Both the position numbers and the translations under genes were made by a program. Source: Acanthochromis polyacanthus (taxonomy: Eukaryota; Chordata; Actinopteri; Pomacentridae). Taken from it: 64,000 bases of DNA. Positions 1 to 20,100 of this stretch are shown here, one piece after another. The notes under the pieces were generated by a model. The model was given only the letters and a program-made list of their open reading frames with translations, did no database searches and had not been told where the DNA came from. The DNA is taken from the NCBI RefSeq assembly GCF_021347895.1, contig NC_067130.1, positions 31,677,823 to 31,741,822 on the forward strand. Direction: 5' to 3'. The stretch's first letter is position 1. Each line of letters opens with the position of its first letter.

Positions 1-1064
1 TTCACACCGATAGGTTTCAGGCTGTCCGCTGCTTCAATCACTGACCAGTCCTTTCACACTCACAGTTTTACACATGCACACATTTTGTACGTTTTGACTT
101 CTCTTAGCTCAGGACTTCACTTTCCTAAAGCGCTTTGTTTGGATGCCGTCAACCTGGAACCCCGCAGAACCCGGACAGGGTTTTAACCGGCCGACGTGGA
201 ATTCAACCACGGAGGGCTTTCGTCCCCAAACCTAGTTTCGGGGGGCTGTGCACAGACTTCGGTCTCCCTCGAACAGCTCCTTAGGGTCCCAGGTGTATTT
301 CTGCGCTTCATTTTTTTCTTCACTCTTTATCTGAAGGATTTCAGTTTTTAGTTTAATTTAGAGTTCTAAGATGTCTCTCTCAAATTATTTCTTTCTCCAT
401 CTTTTTTGACTTATTTTTTTTCCTGATTCTTCCACATATCCTTCCATAAACTTCTCATCGCCTTCTAATACGCTTTGTTTTTGTCCTATAGCTGCTTGTT
501 GTTGAGTTCTCTGGCATGAGACAACGGGAGGACACTAACACATCCTTCTACTGCAGATAAGCTGCAGCGGTGTTAGTTTTTATGAGTCTAGCTCGCCCTT
601 AATCCCTTTGTCACCAGTACGTCGTCAACAACAAGGAAAATAATAAACTAGAAATTCAGCAAGGTACTCTAGACCTTATAATGTGCTTGAATTTCCCAGT
701 CACACTTCACATTCACCCCTGTGTACACTTGTGCCCGGTTTAATTACGGCTAAACTCTAAACCTTGGTCTCTTACAGCGGACCTGCCAGTGGCACTATTT
801 TACTCTATTTCACGGCCTTTTTATCGTTTCATTACGGCGAAACCTAACCAAAGAATTCTTTCTCTTTCTCACCCGTGGTTCTGATCGGTGTCACTTCCTG
901 GATCGGATCCTTGGATTCACACCCAGCGCCGAGGGACCGCTTTTCTTTTCACCGACCTGGCCACGAATTCACGTCCCAGGATTTTCAGATCTCGCTGCTT
1001 GGCGATGATCGCTGTCGACAGACTTCGGTGTCGGCTCTCCTTGACGTCGGGAAGGAATCCTCGG

Positions 1065-1082
1065 ATCCGGCTCGAAGGACCA
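1065..1082 (-). promoter_or_regulatory. Primer binding site matching the 3' end of tRNA-Tyr
   Basis: Positions 1066-1082 read TCCGGCTCGAAGGACCA on the plus strand, which is how the 3' end of vertebrate tRNA-Tyr plus CCA reads. On the minus strand it is therefore complementary to that tRNA and sits 7 nt after the LTR end, where a primer binding site should be. The tRNA identity is from memory of tRNA-Tyr acceptor and T-arm sequence. Confidence 0.65.
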
Positions 1083-1089
1083 AGTTATA

Positions 1090-1644
1090 TGTCAGAGAGA
1101 AGCTCCGCTGAGAGCTCCCACATAACATAAGAAGATATTCACCAAATCAGAAAGACACGGAGACTGTAACTTTTTACTTGCAAGGGTAACACAGCACAGT
1201 GTAACAAGACACATTAGTGCGAGCTACAAAGACTGCTCCCATACGAAGTTTATTTTATACACAAGCAGGAATGAAAACATAGCATAAGATAAGAAATAGC
1301 TCCAGTTACACAAGGGGGTGTGCAAAGCTGAAAGAGTGGAAATATACTGGGATGTGGAGACTAGGGAGAGAGAGAGAGAGAGCGAGAGAGATGTGTGCAG
1401 ATAGAAATGAGTGAGTGGTATTCTATAAAAATAGTCATGTAAAATACTATGCACACACAGTTAATGCTCTAAGGCTCGATTATGATAAATGTATTTACAA
1501 ATTCAACTCTAACATATACACTATCGGCCGTCTTCGCCGTCTCCGCCACAGCCGCGCACCCCCACGGTCTAGTCGGTCAGAGAGCAGAGGGCGCACCTCT
1601 GAGTCTTGACCTGAAGAGGGCGCCGTTTGTTATGTAACGTAACA
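1090..1644 (-). repeat. Long terminal repeat, 555 bp
   Basis: The block starts TG (TGTCAGAG) and ends CA (GTAACA) on the plus strand, as LTRs do. On the minus strand an AATAAA signal lies near 1250, about 160 nt before the LTR end, which fits an R-U5 layout. A GA-rich simple repeat (1370-1391) is internal. The partner LTR would be left of the window, so the target duplication cannot be checked. Confidence 0.6.
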
Positions 1645-2936
1645 CCATCAGAGTGTCAGTGGATGCTTACTCAGCTGCGTGCTTATGAAGGGAATTGTAT
1701 TTAATGATTTTTTTCCCCCTTCATCATGGTGCCCCCTTGAGTTTGTTAGTTGGCTTGTGCAAAAAACCGCCACTGCTAATATCCATAGATATACAGTCTA
1801 TGCTAATACCCCAGTTTAACCGCTGGAGAACCATCAGAGCCAGCAGCAGATTTCTAAAAATCTTGCCGACATCAAGCTGCTCTACAGTGAGGCTGACCGA
1901 CCGGTCATAGTCGTCTAACCTGGACCCTCAAAGATGGAATAAATTTTTGATCAGGCTTTATCTGGATAAACTGACCACAGATCTGATGTTTTTTTTAACT
2001 ACTGTCTCGCCTGAAATAATCTGAAAACTACATTTTGTGTCATAATAACATTAATATTCTCAAAAATACTTGTGTTCTCCTCGGCCTTTGCCGCTGGTTG
2101 GCGCAAAATGCATTATGGGTTATTTAGCCACCCCAAGTCTACACAAGTCTGGTCTGATGATCCTCGATAATGTGGGCGGAGCCAGAACACATTCGGGTAT
2201 TACCTCGTCTTCTGCTGCTGTAGCCCATCTTTCAATTCAATTTTATTTAAATAGCGCCGATAACAGTTGGCTATGATCAATGTTTGTTCAGTGGCTCTGA
2301 TTGATTTTAAATCTTCTCTCAGCTTCATGGTTTCTTGTTTTCCTCCACAGACAGCTCTCTGGTTTTCATGTTGGTTCCTCCTCTAACTACAGATACAGTC
2401 TGCACAGAAAAACGCAAACCTGAAACTGAACGAGACACTGAGCTCTATTTATTGTAGAATAATCGATGCAATAGGACACACCAGGACAACAAAACACACC
2501 TGTCAGTCACATGTTCTAGTTCTGTTGGTCACATGAAAATAGGTTCAAACTAAAGGTTCTATCTTCTAAGTTGTGTATCAGATTCAGATGTAAAAAACTG
2601 AAATAAAAGCTGAAATGTTGATCTCTGGTCTCATATTCATGCAGTCTGCAGCATGAAGTATCTGACCTGATATGAGTTGTTTGTCATATTTGGAACCTGA
2701 GTGAGATGTGTCATTTAATAAGGTAGTAGAATGGAATCTGTTTTGCGTGTTGTAGTATCTGACCAGCAATTTGTGGAAAAACATACATTTCCTCTTTCCC
2801 AACAGGAAGTATTTAGAACTACAGTATTTATTTATCATTATTATTCAGTTACATTTAAAGCTGGAATTTATCTGAAAGGTTTGGTCCACTTCACTGAAGT
2901 CAGACTGTTTCTGTGAAACCATGTGATCAGAGTAAC

Positions 2937-2938
<2 letters not shown>
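1645..2938. other. Noncoding stretch, no gene recognised
   Basis: Only short open frames are present. Around 2235-2265 is an AT-rich end (TTCAATTCAATTTTATTTAAA) of the kind found at the ends of fish repeats. Positions 2578-2640 resemble 10440-10500, so this segment shares a repeat with the GTPase intron. Confidence 0.5.

Positions 2939-3031
<93 letters not shown>
2939..3031. repeat. (AC)n microsatellite
   Basis: About 46 uninterrupted AC units. It lies about 100 bp upstream of the inferred GTPase promoter. Confidence 0.98.
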
Positions 3032-3034
<3 letters not shown>

Positions 3035-3100
3035 CTCCCATAGCTGCTGTACTGAAATCATTTCAGCAGATGGGATGGTATGGGGGGCTCAAGCTGAGGT

Positions 3101-3109
3101 TTCTCAGAA
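3101..3109 (+). promoter_or_regulatory. GAS-like STAT site upstream of GTPase gene
   Basis: TTCTCAGAA is an exact TTCNNNGAA palindrome, 25 nt before the TATA box. STAT1-type factors bind this motif in interferon-gamma targets. The motif is short and could occur by chance; its position is what makes it notable. Confidence 0.4.
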
Positions 3110-3133
3110 ATCATGTGACCACTCCTGCTGCAG

Positions 3134-3140
3134 TATAAAA
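3134..3140 (+). promoter_or_regulatory. TATA box of the GTPase gene
   Basis: TATAAAA is followed about 25-30 nt later by a purine-rich start region and a short exon that ends in a strong donor (CAG/GTAAGA at 3191/3192). This places transcription start near 3160-3165. Confidence 0.6.
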
Positions 3141-3159
3141 CAGGCGATTCTCCTCATCA

Positions 3160-3191
3160 GCATCTCAGAGCGTCTGAATCCAGCAGCTCAG
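3160..3191 (+). other. 5'UTR exon 1 of the GTPase gene (inferred)
   Basis: A short noncoding exon between the TATA box and the donor CTCAG/GTAAGATC. It would splice to the acceptor at 4927 (ATTCAG/AGACTG). The start is estimated from TATA spacing. Confidence 0.45.
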
Positions 3192-4927
3192 GTAAGATCC
3201 CTTTATTGTCATTATTCTGATAGATGATCCTCTAAGTTAAACTCTTCGTACATGATGGAACTTAAACTTCCTCTCATCAGAACTTTCCTGCTGGTTTTTC
3301 TGCTGCTGATCATTTCCTGAATCCTCCTCTGGTTGTTCAGTCACTGTTCTTTGGTTGTTTTTCTTTCTTTAGGCGTCATCGTAGAATCTTGTTAGAGTTT
3401 CTTTTTGTATTCTTTTATTCTGGTGTGTTTGTTTTATGCACCTGGAGCCACCGTGGATAACGATGCTGCCGTCTGTTTAGTTCCTGTGGTGCTGCTTGGT
3501 TGATCAGCTTCAGACGTTTTGTGTTTTCTCTGTTTTCTGTCTTTGGTGGTTAAAGGTGCTTTAGGTGTGTTTGCTCTGCTTTCCTTTAGTCACTCAGAGA
3601 ATCCTGTCTGGGGTTTGGAGGTTTCTTTGCAGTCCTTTCTCTACAGAGTAAATACTTTGTTCTGTGAAATCTGTAAAAACATGGAGGGAACACTTTAGTG
3701 GAATTCTGGATTTCTGATCATAAAAGAAAAAAAAGAGAGAAGAGACTCCAGCATTCTGAAAGTTTCACTTTCTGCCTGTTTGCTTAACAAGAATCTGATA
3801 GTTTGGGTTCAAATATTAACCTTTCACAACATGTTCCAAGCTTCTGTTCCACGTTCTGGGTTACCATGGCAACAAGACCATTCTAGTCTCTGATTGGTTG
3901 TAAATACCTGATATATTGGTCATAAACACAGTCGTCATAAACAAACATAATCCAGTTTAGTTGGACGGAGTGAATTTTTCTGAGTGAAACTAAAACAGTT
4001 CTTCATTTTCATCACCAAATTAATGTTGCATATGTTTTGCTGTAAATGTTCATTTTGCCTTTACTGCTGATTGCTGAGAATAAGTAATTCAGTTGTATGC
4101 TGCTAAAACTGCATGTCAGTTTAATTTCATGAAGATTGTAAAGGGGGTAGGTTTCTAACTTCAACCTACTCCTTTTCCAATAATATGTTTTGTAATCAGT
4201 TTAATTTCTGAATTGTTTTTTATTTGTTTTATTCGAAATAAACATTTCAATCAATCAATCAGTCAAATTCACAATATTTGAAAAAGAGTTATAAAAACAA
4301 GTTTTAACTTTGAAAAAAAAAAAAAGGTACAAAATTTCCAAGATTATTGAATTTACAACCCACTGAAAATGGAGCTGCAACACACATTTGGGTTTTGACC
4401 TACCAGTTGAGAACCACTGGTTTAAAAACATGTCAAACGATGGTTAAAAAAAATAAAAAATAAAAACAGGACTAGTGAACAAGGTGGCAGCTGTAAACAT
4501 GATGTCTGAAAAGCCAGTCACTTTACTGACATCTGGCGGCATTTATTTATGCGTGCCTCTTTAAGCTTGGCCTCTTCTGCAGATCTGCGTTCCATCAGCT
4601 TCAGCTGGATTCTGGCTGATGCTAATGAGCTAATGCTATGTTTAGCTTTGCTGAGCTGCTGGCAGACCTCAAACCTGAACTGTTAAACTGCTTCTCCACT
4701 ACGTGCTGTCAAAGACAATCTTTGTGTTCATGACATCATATTGGAGGATTTGGACCTGATGTGAATTAATTCTGTTCACATCAAACTGACCTGCATTTCC
4801 CACCTTAGATTTACTAAATGATGTGACGAGTTGTACTTTAACACTCAGTATTTGTCTTTTACATTTGATTCATATTAGCAGACTTCTAGACCTCAAGGTT
4901 TATTATTTCTGTTTTAATGTCATTCAG
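3192..4927 (+). other. Intron 1 of the GTPase gene
   Basis: T-rich noncoding sequence with no long frames. It contains an (ATCA)-type short repeat after AATAAACATTTC near 4235-4265, typical of a repeat tail, and nothing else I can name. Confidence 0.45.
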
Positions 4928-4996
4928 AGACTGAAGAGCAGTGACCAAGAACATCATCATCTTCACAGTGAGGATCCCTGTGCATCAGATCACAGC

Positions 4997-12590
<7,594 letters not shown>

Positions 12591-12914
12591 ATGAAAGAGG
12601 TGAGGTTGAGCAGACAAAGAGCAACAGCTGTACATTTTCCATTAAATGGAGGAAACTAATGATTAAAAAAAGTCACAGGTTGCTTTAACTCTCATGTAAT
12701 AACTTGATTAGAAAATATAAATGTTTTCACTGTTTTATCTCCTCCTGTCTGTTAAAAGCTCCATCAGGTTCTCAGGACCAAAAGCTTTAAAGCCACCTAC
12801 ACAAATATGTGGAATATTTTAGATCTTTCTGATGTTTGTCTTCTTTTATTTGTTTTTAATATTCTTTAGACTTTAATGATGTTAGAACACCTTGTAACTC
12901 CAGTTATGAAAGAT

Positions 12915-13137
12915 AATAAAGGAATAAAGTTAATGATTGTGAAATGTGATGACCTAAATCAGCTACAGTCAAATGTGAGCAGACTAACATGAATCAGCTT
13001 CACCTCCTTCTCATGATCATTTATGAAACACATTTATCTGCTGGTGAAAGGAGCTGTGGCTTTTCCCTCTGTTTCTGCATGTGGACCAAGAGTTCATACT
13101 GAGATCAATCACACTGTAAAGCTGATCAATAAATAAA
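12915..13137 (+). terminator. Polyadenylation signals of the GTPase gene
   Basis: AATAAA occurs at 12915-12920, 12923-12928 and 13128-13133, that is 325 to 540 nt after the stop codon. Which one is used cannot be told. Confidence 0.5.
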
Positions 13138-13409
13138 CCTGATCAATGATCTGCTGTCTGTTCTTGGATTAAATCCCCTGAAATAAGTGTGGTGGAATGA
13201 CAGATGGAATAAAGAATGTGAATGTGTTCAGTCAGCAGGTTAACAGAGGTGGAGAGAAACTTCCAGAGACTTCAGTCTGTTACCCGAGGAGGAAACCTGC
13301 TGGTCCCATTTACAGAAAACACTGCAGAAGGATTCGTTCACAACCAGCTGACACTGGATCACAGCTTATTTATCGAACATCAGCACCTGTTGGGTAGTTT
13401 GTGGTAACA

Positions 13410-13620
13410 TACAATACAATGCAATGACTTCATTAATCCCCGAAGGTAAATTCAATCGTTGGGTCTCATCTGTTTAGTTTTTAATGTAATAATCTAATTG
13501 CTGATGGCAAGAAAAATTTTCTGAATCTTTCAGTCCTGTAGCACAGGGATAGATTTGTCTCAATGGAAAAAGCTCTCTTCATTAAACTCTTCTCCCAGCA
13601 GAAACCTCCATCAGCAGCCG
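13410..13620 (-). mobile_element. LINE 3' end fragment
   Basis: On the minus strand this reads as a decayed reverse-transcriptase C-terminus and a 3' tail with TTCGGGGATTAATGAAGTCA, a common ending for fish non-LTR elements. Heavily mutated. Confidence 0.35.
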
Positions 13621-14735
13621 ACAAAATATGAAAAAAAAATATAGCAAAAATTTAAAACAGTTAAGAGACACCAAACTTTGCAGCCACTTTCACAGAATGA
13701 TGATACTAGACAGACACTAATGTTATTTCTGCAGCTACTTTTGATTGAACTAGTGTTGCTACCTTATAAAGATGGGACAGAGGCATCGTTTACGTTTTGA
13801 CAACGTATATTTAATGAGTTACTGATGCCAGAAGTCCAGATCTGTGAATATCTCTCCGACTTTACCGAACTGTGTTTTGTTTCCTGATGTCGCCATGATT
13901 TGCTGGCTTCATGCTGTCATTTCACCACAAACAGCACAATTCTGGCTTGTCCTTCAATAAAGCCAAATTTAAGGTAACTCTCGAGGTATAGCCAGAGTTT
14001 TTTTTTTGTTTGTTTTTTAGGTACTGATGAATCTTCACTGGTTTTGCGTTTTTCAGACATTGTTTCCGTCAGTAATTTTCAAACTGCACACAAAAATAAT
14101 GAATCAGGATGAGCTAGCGAGCCAACCTGAAGAAAGCGTGGACAGAAGTTAAGAGGTGAAGGAGGTATGGAATCAAAGCAGCAAAGAAGTTTTGAGGAAA
14201 GAGCAAATAAACGTGTTTTTTCAAATGCTTTATAGGTAGACTTGTGATGACATAGCAAGTCTGTTACTCTGAATTTGTCCAGAATGTGAAATCTAATTTT
14301 TTATATCCTCACAGCCTCAGAGCAGACAAAGCTCCTCTCCTCCCTGATCTTTGGCGCCCCCTCTAGGCGGGGGCACAAACCCCAGGTTGGGAACCACTGA
14401 CCGAGCAGATACATATGCTGTCCTTTCTACTCTAAATCCGTCATTCAAACATGTTATAAGTTCGCCTGAAATGGCTGAATGATCAATTTAAGCAATTTTC
14501 AGGGTGCATCTGATGATACACTGTCAACATCGCATGTGCACTACCAGTTTGGACACATCTTCTCATTCAGTGGTTTTATTTATTTATATTGTTTTCTACA
14601 CTGTAGATTAATACTGAATATTAACATTTTTTGTTCACAACATAATTCCATATGCATTCTTTTATAGTTTTGATGTCTTCAGTATTAATTTACATTGCAG
14701 AAAATAATTACATAAAAATCACTGAATGAGAGGGT
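13621..14735. other. Noncoding stretch, no gene recognised
   Basis: AT-rich with stops in all frames. Around 14340-14400 the sequence GGCGCCCCCTCTAGGCGGGG followed by GTTGGGAACCACTGA looks like a repeat edge. Nothing else can be assigned. Confidence 0.4.
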
Positions 14736-15550
14736 GTGTCCAGACTTCTGGCGTGTAGCATACTCAAGCTCATCCAAGATAATATGCTGGAATGGAGACA
14801 CCCTAAACACACATTTAACGGACTGATAAAATCACAACTCCTACATTTCCCTAGAATCTGTTCCTTCCCAGAGGACATAGAAAAGGCAGCAGCCACCGTC
14901 TTTAAAGCTTTGAGGCCTCGCAGCGATTCCAAGAGTTTCCATAGAGCAATAAAAGCAGAAGTAAAACAAACATTTTTAGGTGAACAGAGATACAACCGTA
15001 AACCAGACAACCATACCCCTAACTGCCACTTACTCTCAGGACCTGGTGAGGTTCAGCTCCACAATCAAAACCCACTTTCATGAGGTCCAAGAAGCCAATC
15101 AGGACCTAGAAAGGTTCAGCAGAATATCCGCCCATAGAAGAAACAAAAATCTGAAGGATATTTTGGTTCATTAAAGTTTGACTCAGGACAGAACAAAATC
15201 ACAGGATCTTAATAAAAAAAAAATGACAAGCTACATTCATCCAAAATAATACCTCAGGGCTCCAGTATTTCATGATGTACAATCAGGAACAGCAAACGTG
15301 GTCGATGGAAGAGATGCATAATATGGCAGAAAATCTATGTGGGGGAAAGAACCCCCTGATTGACAGATTTAAACAGCATTTATATCATATACGTAACCTG
15401 GACCAGGCCAGATTTCTACATGCATTTACGAGAACACACCATGAACAATATTACAATTGTCAGACTTGAAAATCATCAAAACAACAGAGGCAATGAACAA
15501 AGAGGAGATGGATTAATAAACTCAAAACCTGCTATCCATCAGGCCTGAAT
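14736..15550 (+). pseudogene. Decayed retroelement coding remnant, possibly Penelope-like
   Basis: Short frames in succession contain IPLTATYSQDL and later SAHRRNKNLKDILVH. This spacing resembles the linker found after the reverse transcriptase in Penelope-like elements of fish (IPL-TY followed by NLKDxLV). Many stops and frameshifts show it is dead. The assignment rests on short motifs only. Confidence 0.35.
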
Positions 15551-15878
15551 GAAAAGCTGGGATAGAAACAAACAGTCCGTCTCCATCTTCTGTCCAAAAA
15601 ATGAAGTGCAGCTGAAATCCCTGTTCTGTCAAGATGCGGGACAGTTAAAGAAAAAGGGGGAAAAACTGCAGCTAAACTTTATTTTTCCTCAAGATATGAA
15701 TTTTAAAATGCAGATGATCAAAAAAGCCGTTTTATTGATTTTTCTCATATTTGTAAATGCAGCCCTTCTTTCACTAAATGACAGAATAACATTCTACATA
15801 TCTACAGTCTTATATGTTTAGTCACTATAAATATTGTCATTATCAGGTTGATCGTTTTTATTTGACAGTCAGTTCTTG

Positions 15879-16460
15879 TGTCACGGTTTGGTGTAATTTT
15901 TGGAACCCAAGGTGAGAACTCGCAGACAGGAGCACAGGTAGACGATCAAAAAAAAAAAAACTCCTTTATTTCAATAAAATAACCAAAGGTCTGCCTCAAA
16001 GGACAAAAACTCATGAGTGGGAAGAGGTGGGAGGAGAGGGCAGCTGGCTCAGAGGCTCGGCAGTGTGACAGGCACACGTCGACACTGACAGCGAGAGTCC
16101 GATCCGGAATTCGCCAACTGGGGCAGGGCTGGTCGGTGCAGTCCGTGGGTGGAGGGGCACGCCTTCTGTCCAGAGGCCTGGGTCCAACAGCTCTATCTGG
16201 AGGTTCCACAGGAGAGGACCGGCAGCTCTGTCCTTCAGTCCCGCAGGCCGACTCTAAACAGCTCTGGTACTCCAGCTCCCAGACTTTGTGCTCCGTGCCA
16301 ACAGTACGATCCCACACCCAAGGGTCCGTGGGGCTGCTTTTAACGAGCTGGTGATGATGATGCCTCTCAGGTGGGTGCTCCCCCTCTGCACTGATCACCA
16401 GCCACACAGAGGGAGAGAGACAGAAGCCGATGAGCCAGCCCGAAGGGGATAGGGAGGGGA
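15879..16460 (-). mobile_element. LTR-like fragment
   Basis: It begins TGTCACGG like the solo LTR at 22914 and has, about 80 nt in, CTCCTTTATTTC, which is an AATAAA-type signal on the minus strand. I could not find a matching end or target duplication. The overlapping open frames on both strands here look like GC-rich chance frames. Confidence 0.3.
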
Positions 16461-17199
16461 AAGCTGACTGGAATTAAACATCTTATGTAAAAGAACATTA
16501 CAAACCTGGACCTTTCAATAATTTTAGAGTTTCCACTTCTGAAGAATATTGAACTGCTGAAACACATTTTGCACCAAATTTGTCCACATTTCACAAATGT
16601 CTCCTTTTTTAATAGAGACAGTAAAATATATTTTTAATATATTTCTAAAATTACATACAATGAGTGACAATTAACAAAATAGTGTTGGTTCTGAGGTTTT
16701 AAGGATTTTTCATGAAATGACAGATTTCTCATCTAATTCCAGAAGTTACATTAAAAAATAAACATGATCTGATGTAAAATTAATGATAGAAAACGAAGTG
16801 AGCAGCTCAGAATGGTCAAAAGATGCTCAGATTAAATATGAACTCTGAGCTCAACAAGATGTTTCTGGACCTTTGAGGACTACACTGGATTTATCTTCAG
16901 TTTGTCGCCTCGACATGATATTATCAAAACGACTCTAATGTGTTTCATTAAACTCTCTCTGGGCACCAAGGCTTCAGCCGGCATGTTTCCAGGACACTTA
17001 ACTGCAGTTCTCCATCATTCACAGTGTGGAGCTGCAACGCTATACTATACACTAATAACAACACACTTTACACTGGTTCCCAGTCCACCTCCCAGTAACA
17101 TGGTCCAGTCAGAGTCTCTACACACCAGCTGCTGCTGCTTCAACATCTGGATCCTCAGGACACACTTCATCCTCTTAGCACAAACTGTCCTGATCAGCG
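16461..17199. other. Region downstream of the NLR gene
   Basis: No gene recognised. It would contain the NLR 3'UTR if the model below is right, but I did not find a clear polyadenylation signal close to the stop. Confidence 0.35.
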
Positions 17200-20100
17200 T
17201 CACTTCCATCTGCAGAGAGAAGAAGAAAGAGCAGAGGAGATGAATGAGTTTGATCAGCAGCTCATCAGGACTTCAGTCGTGTTCAGAGCAGCAGCTTCAT
17301 GTTAACGTGTTGGAGTGAACACACTGAGCTCCAAGCTCACACACCTGCACACACTGTCAGCATCAGGTGTGTTTCTCTGCACATTTCACTGCAGTCCACA
17401 GTGGAAACAAACTGCTGACAGTCATCAAGCTTCATTACTGCACAAACTCTTCACTCATGGATTTACTGTTGATCCAGATGTGAGTGCTGGACCTGAGCAG
17501 AGCTTCTGCTCTGTACAAACACCTCATGATTCCTACATGTGATGATGCTGCTGCTGTGAAATAAGAGCAGCTGGTTTGCAGGCTTCAGTCTCACTGATCT
17601 CACAGCTGTGACAAACATCACACTGATCAGCTGATAACTGTTGAAATGAGACAACAAACAGTAAGATCAGATCTGATGGACACTCTGATGAAGGAGGGCC
17701 ACTGTCTCTGCACATCTGGAAGGCTGGCAGCTGGAATTAGCGTCATTTCCTCAACACATCAACAGTCGGCTTCACATCCACTCAAACACACCATGACAAC
17801 AAGCTTGTGGCTCCTCTGATTGGCTGACTGCTGTCTCTGTGTTTCTGTCTCCATTCTGCTCTCACAGCTTCACGGAGAAGCTGCAGGTTTACAGGAGACA
17901 CTGGATCTTTGCTTTGATACTAACTGTGTTTAGTAGAGGTTGCACAGTGGTCTAGTGGTTAGCACTTTCACCTTGCAGCAAGAACATCCCCGGTTCAAAT
18001 CCTGGGCTGGGCCTGGGATCTTTCTGCATGGAGTTTGCATGTTCTCCCTGTGCATGCGTGGGTTTTCTCCGGGTACTCCGGCTTCCTCCCACAGTCCAAA
18101 AATATGCTGAGGTTAATTGATAATTCTAAATTGCCCGTAGGTGTGAATGTGAGTGTGATTGTGTGTCTGTATATGTAGCCCTGCGACAGACTGGTGACCT
18201 GTCCAGGGTGTCCCCTGCCTTCACCTGAGTCAGCTGGGATAGACTCCAGCACCCCCCGCGACCCTAGTGAGGATAAAGCGGTGTATAGAGGATGGATGGA
18301 TGGATGCGTTTAGTAGAAAACTGCTGGAAGCAGCAGAGACTGATGGAACCTTCTACTGACCTCAGAGTCTTCAGGCTGCAGTCTGGACTCTCCACAAGAT
18401 CTAACAGATGTTTCACTGATGAATCCTTCAGGTTGTTCCATCTCAGGTCCAGATGTTCCTGATGGGAGGGGTTGGACTTCAGAGCTGAGACCAGAGAATC
18501 ACAGCTGATCTCTGACAAACTGCAGCGCTCCAATCTGGATAAAGAATCAAAGATGTGTATAAAATCATTGATGATCCATCAGATGTGTTCAGGTTCTGAA
18601 TGTGCAGATCAACATTACTTTGTTCTCATCAATCAGATTTTCTCTAAAAGCAGCAGAGTGACTTTGTCCGTCTGTTATTGTGGATCATCATCATGTCAGC
18701 CTTCTACACACATCATCCACATGTCAGCACAACATTCATCCACCTATTCATGTCCACACATCAACAACATCTGCTGACCTCAGTCCACTCTCTCATTTTG
18801 TCACAATCAACTGAATTCAGATCAAGATCAGAAAATATGTACCAGAGCAGATTTACAGCTTCATGGATGGAAGTTCTTTTGAACAGAAATGAGCTTCAGT
18901 TGTCATTAAACACATCAGATCTACAACAGTAACAGACAGTCAGTGAACTGACCTCAGAGTCTTCAGGATGCAGTCTGGACTCTCCAGAAAACCACACAGA
19001 TGTTCAACTGATGCATCTTGCAGGTTGTTTCTGCTCAAGTCCAGATGTTCCAGATGGGAGGGGTTGGACTTCAGAGCTGAGATCAGAGAATCACAGCTGA
19101 TCTCTGACAAACTGCAGCGCTCCAATCTGAATAAAGAATAAAAGATGTGAGTTGAGGAGACAAAATTCCTGCTTGAAATCATTCAGAGTTTCATCATGAG
19201 TTCAGAGCTGAAGAAGCTTCAGAATGGGAAGAGTCTTAACAGAAGCAGTGAAGAAGAGCTCTCATTAATATTAATGACAACATGCTGCTGCTTCAATAAA
19301 GACGGAGTGACTTCAGCTCTGAAACTCTGCAGCTCCACCAGTGGCTCCATCCACACAAACTCATGCTGAGCAACAAACACAAGGAAAAACACTCGAACAT
19401 TTATTTCACTTTCTGCTCAGAGTCACACAAACACACAAGAAGGAAACGTGGACAAAATGAGGCTCCAGACTCTAAAATATCTTCATGTTCTGGAACCATG
19501 GAGACGTTTCCATCAGGACTCTACATTCAGATGATTTCATTCTTTATCCATCTGTCATTGATGGTGAAAAGTGTCCATCACAGTTTTCAGAGGACCAGGT
19601 GACGTCTTCAAACTCTTTTCTCAAACACAAACATCTGGACTTTCAAATGACTCCAACCAGAGAAAAGAAGAAAATCAGTAGAAACTCCAGCAGAACATGG
19701 TTGTCATTACTGCTCTTATTAAAGCTCAAACAATCAGTCCACTATTTGATGTGTCCACGGACAAAAGATCCAAAACATGTTTGTCCTGGTTTCAGTCATT
19801 TAAAAAAAAAAAAAAACATCAAAAACACAAAACTGGTTCCAGTTGGTCTACTGTGAAGAACTTCTGGTTTCTGTCACACAAAACTCAACATTTGTACTTT
19901 TGAACAAAATGAGACATTTGAAGACGTCACCTTGAACTCTGACAAAGTGGGATCAACAGCTTTCACTGTTTTTAATATTCAGTAAATTAAATTACAGAAA
20001 TAACTGACAGCTGCATTAGGAATGAAAAACAAATGCTAGTTGCTGCTGTCAGTTTGAACTGAGGAGAAACATGAGGTCAGATCTGAGCTGAAGATCTCGT

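Larger units (their letters stand above)
1..1644 (-). mobile_element. LTR retroelement (endogenous retrovirus-like), 5' end only, cut by window edge
   Basis: Read on the minus strand, this is the start of an LTR element: a 5' LTR (1644 down to 1090), a 7-nt gap, a tRNA-type primer binding site (1082-1065), then a leader running to position 1. The leader contains a donor-like CGG/GTGAGA around 880. I see no clear gag reading frame in the part present, so coding genes, if any survive, lie left of the window. The family is not recognised; a spliced leader would fit a retrovirus-like element, but Ty3/Gypsy is also possible. This is an old genomic copy and its state cannot be judged from this end alone. 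Confidence 0.6.

Noticed and set aside
2845..3138. Open frames of Val-Cys or Thr-His repeats
   Set aside because: They are translations of the AC microsatellite and have no coding features.
15946..16407. Overlapping frames of 153 and 113 codons on opposite strands
   Set aside because: GC-rich sequence open on both strands, low-complexity composition, inside a repeat-like block.
17938..18010. Possible tRNA gene
   Set aside because: The A and B boxes belong to a SINE head with target duplications; no proper acceptor stem is seen.
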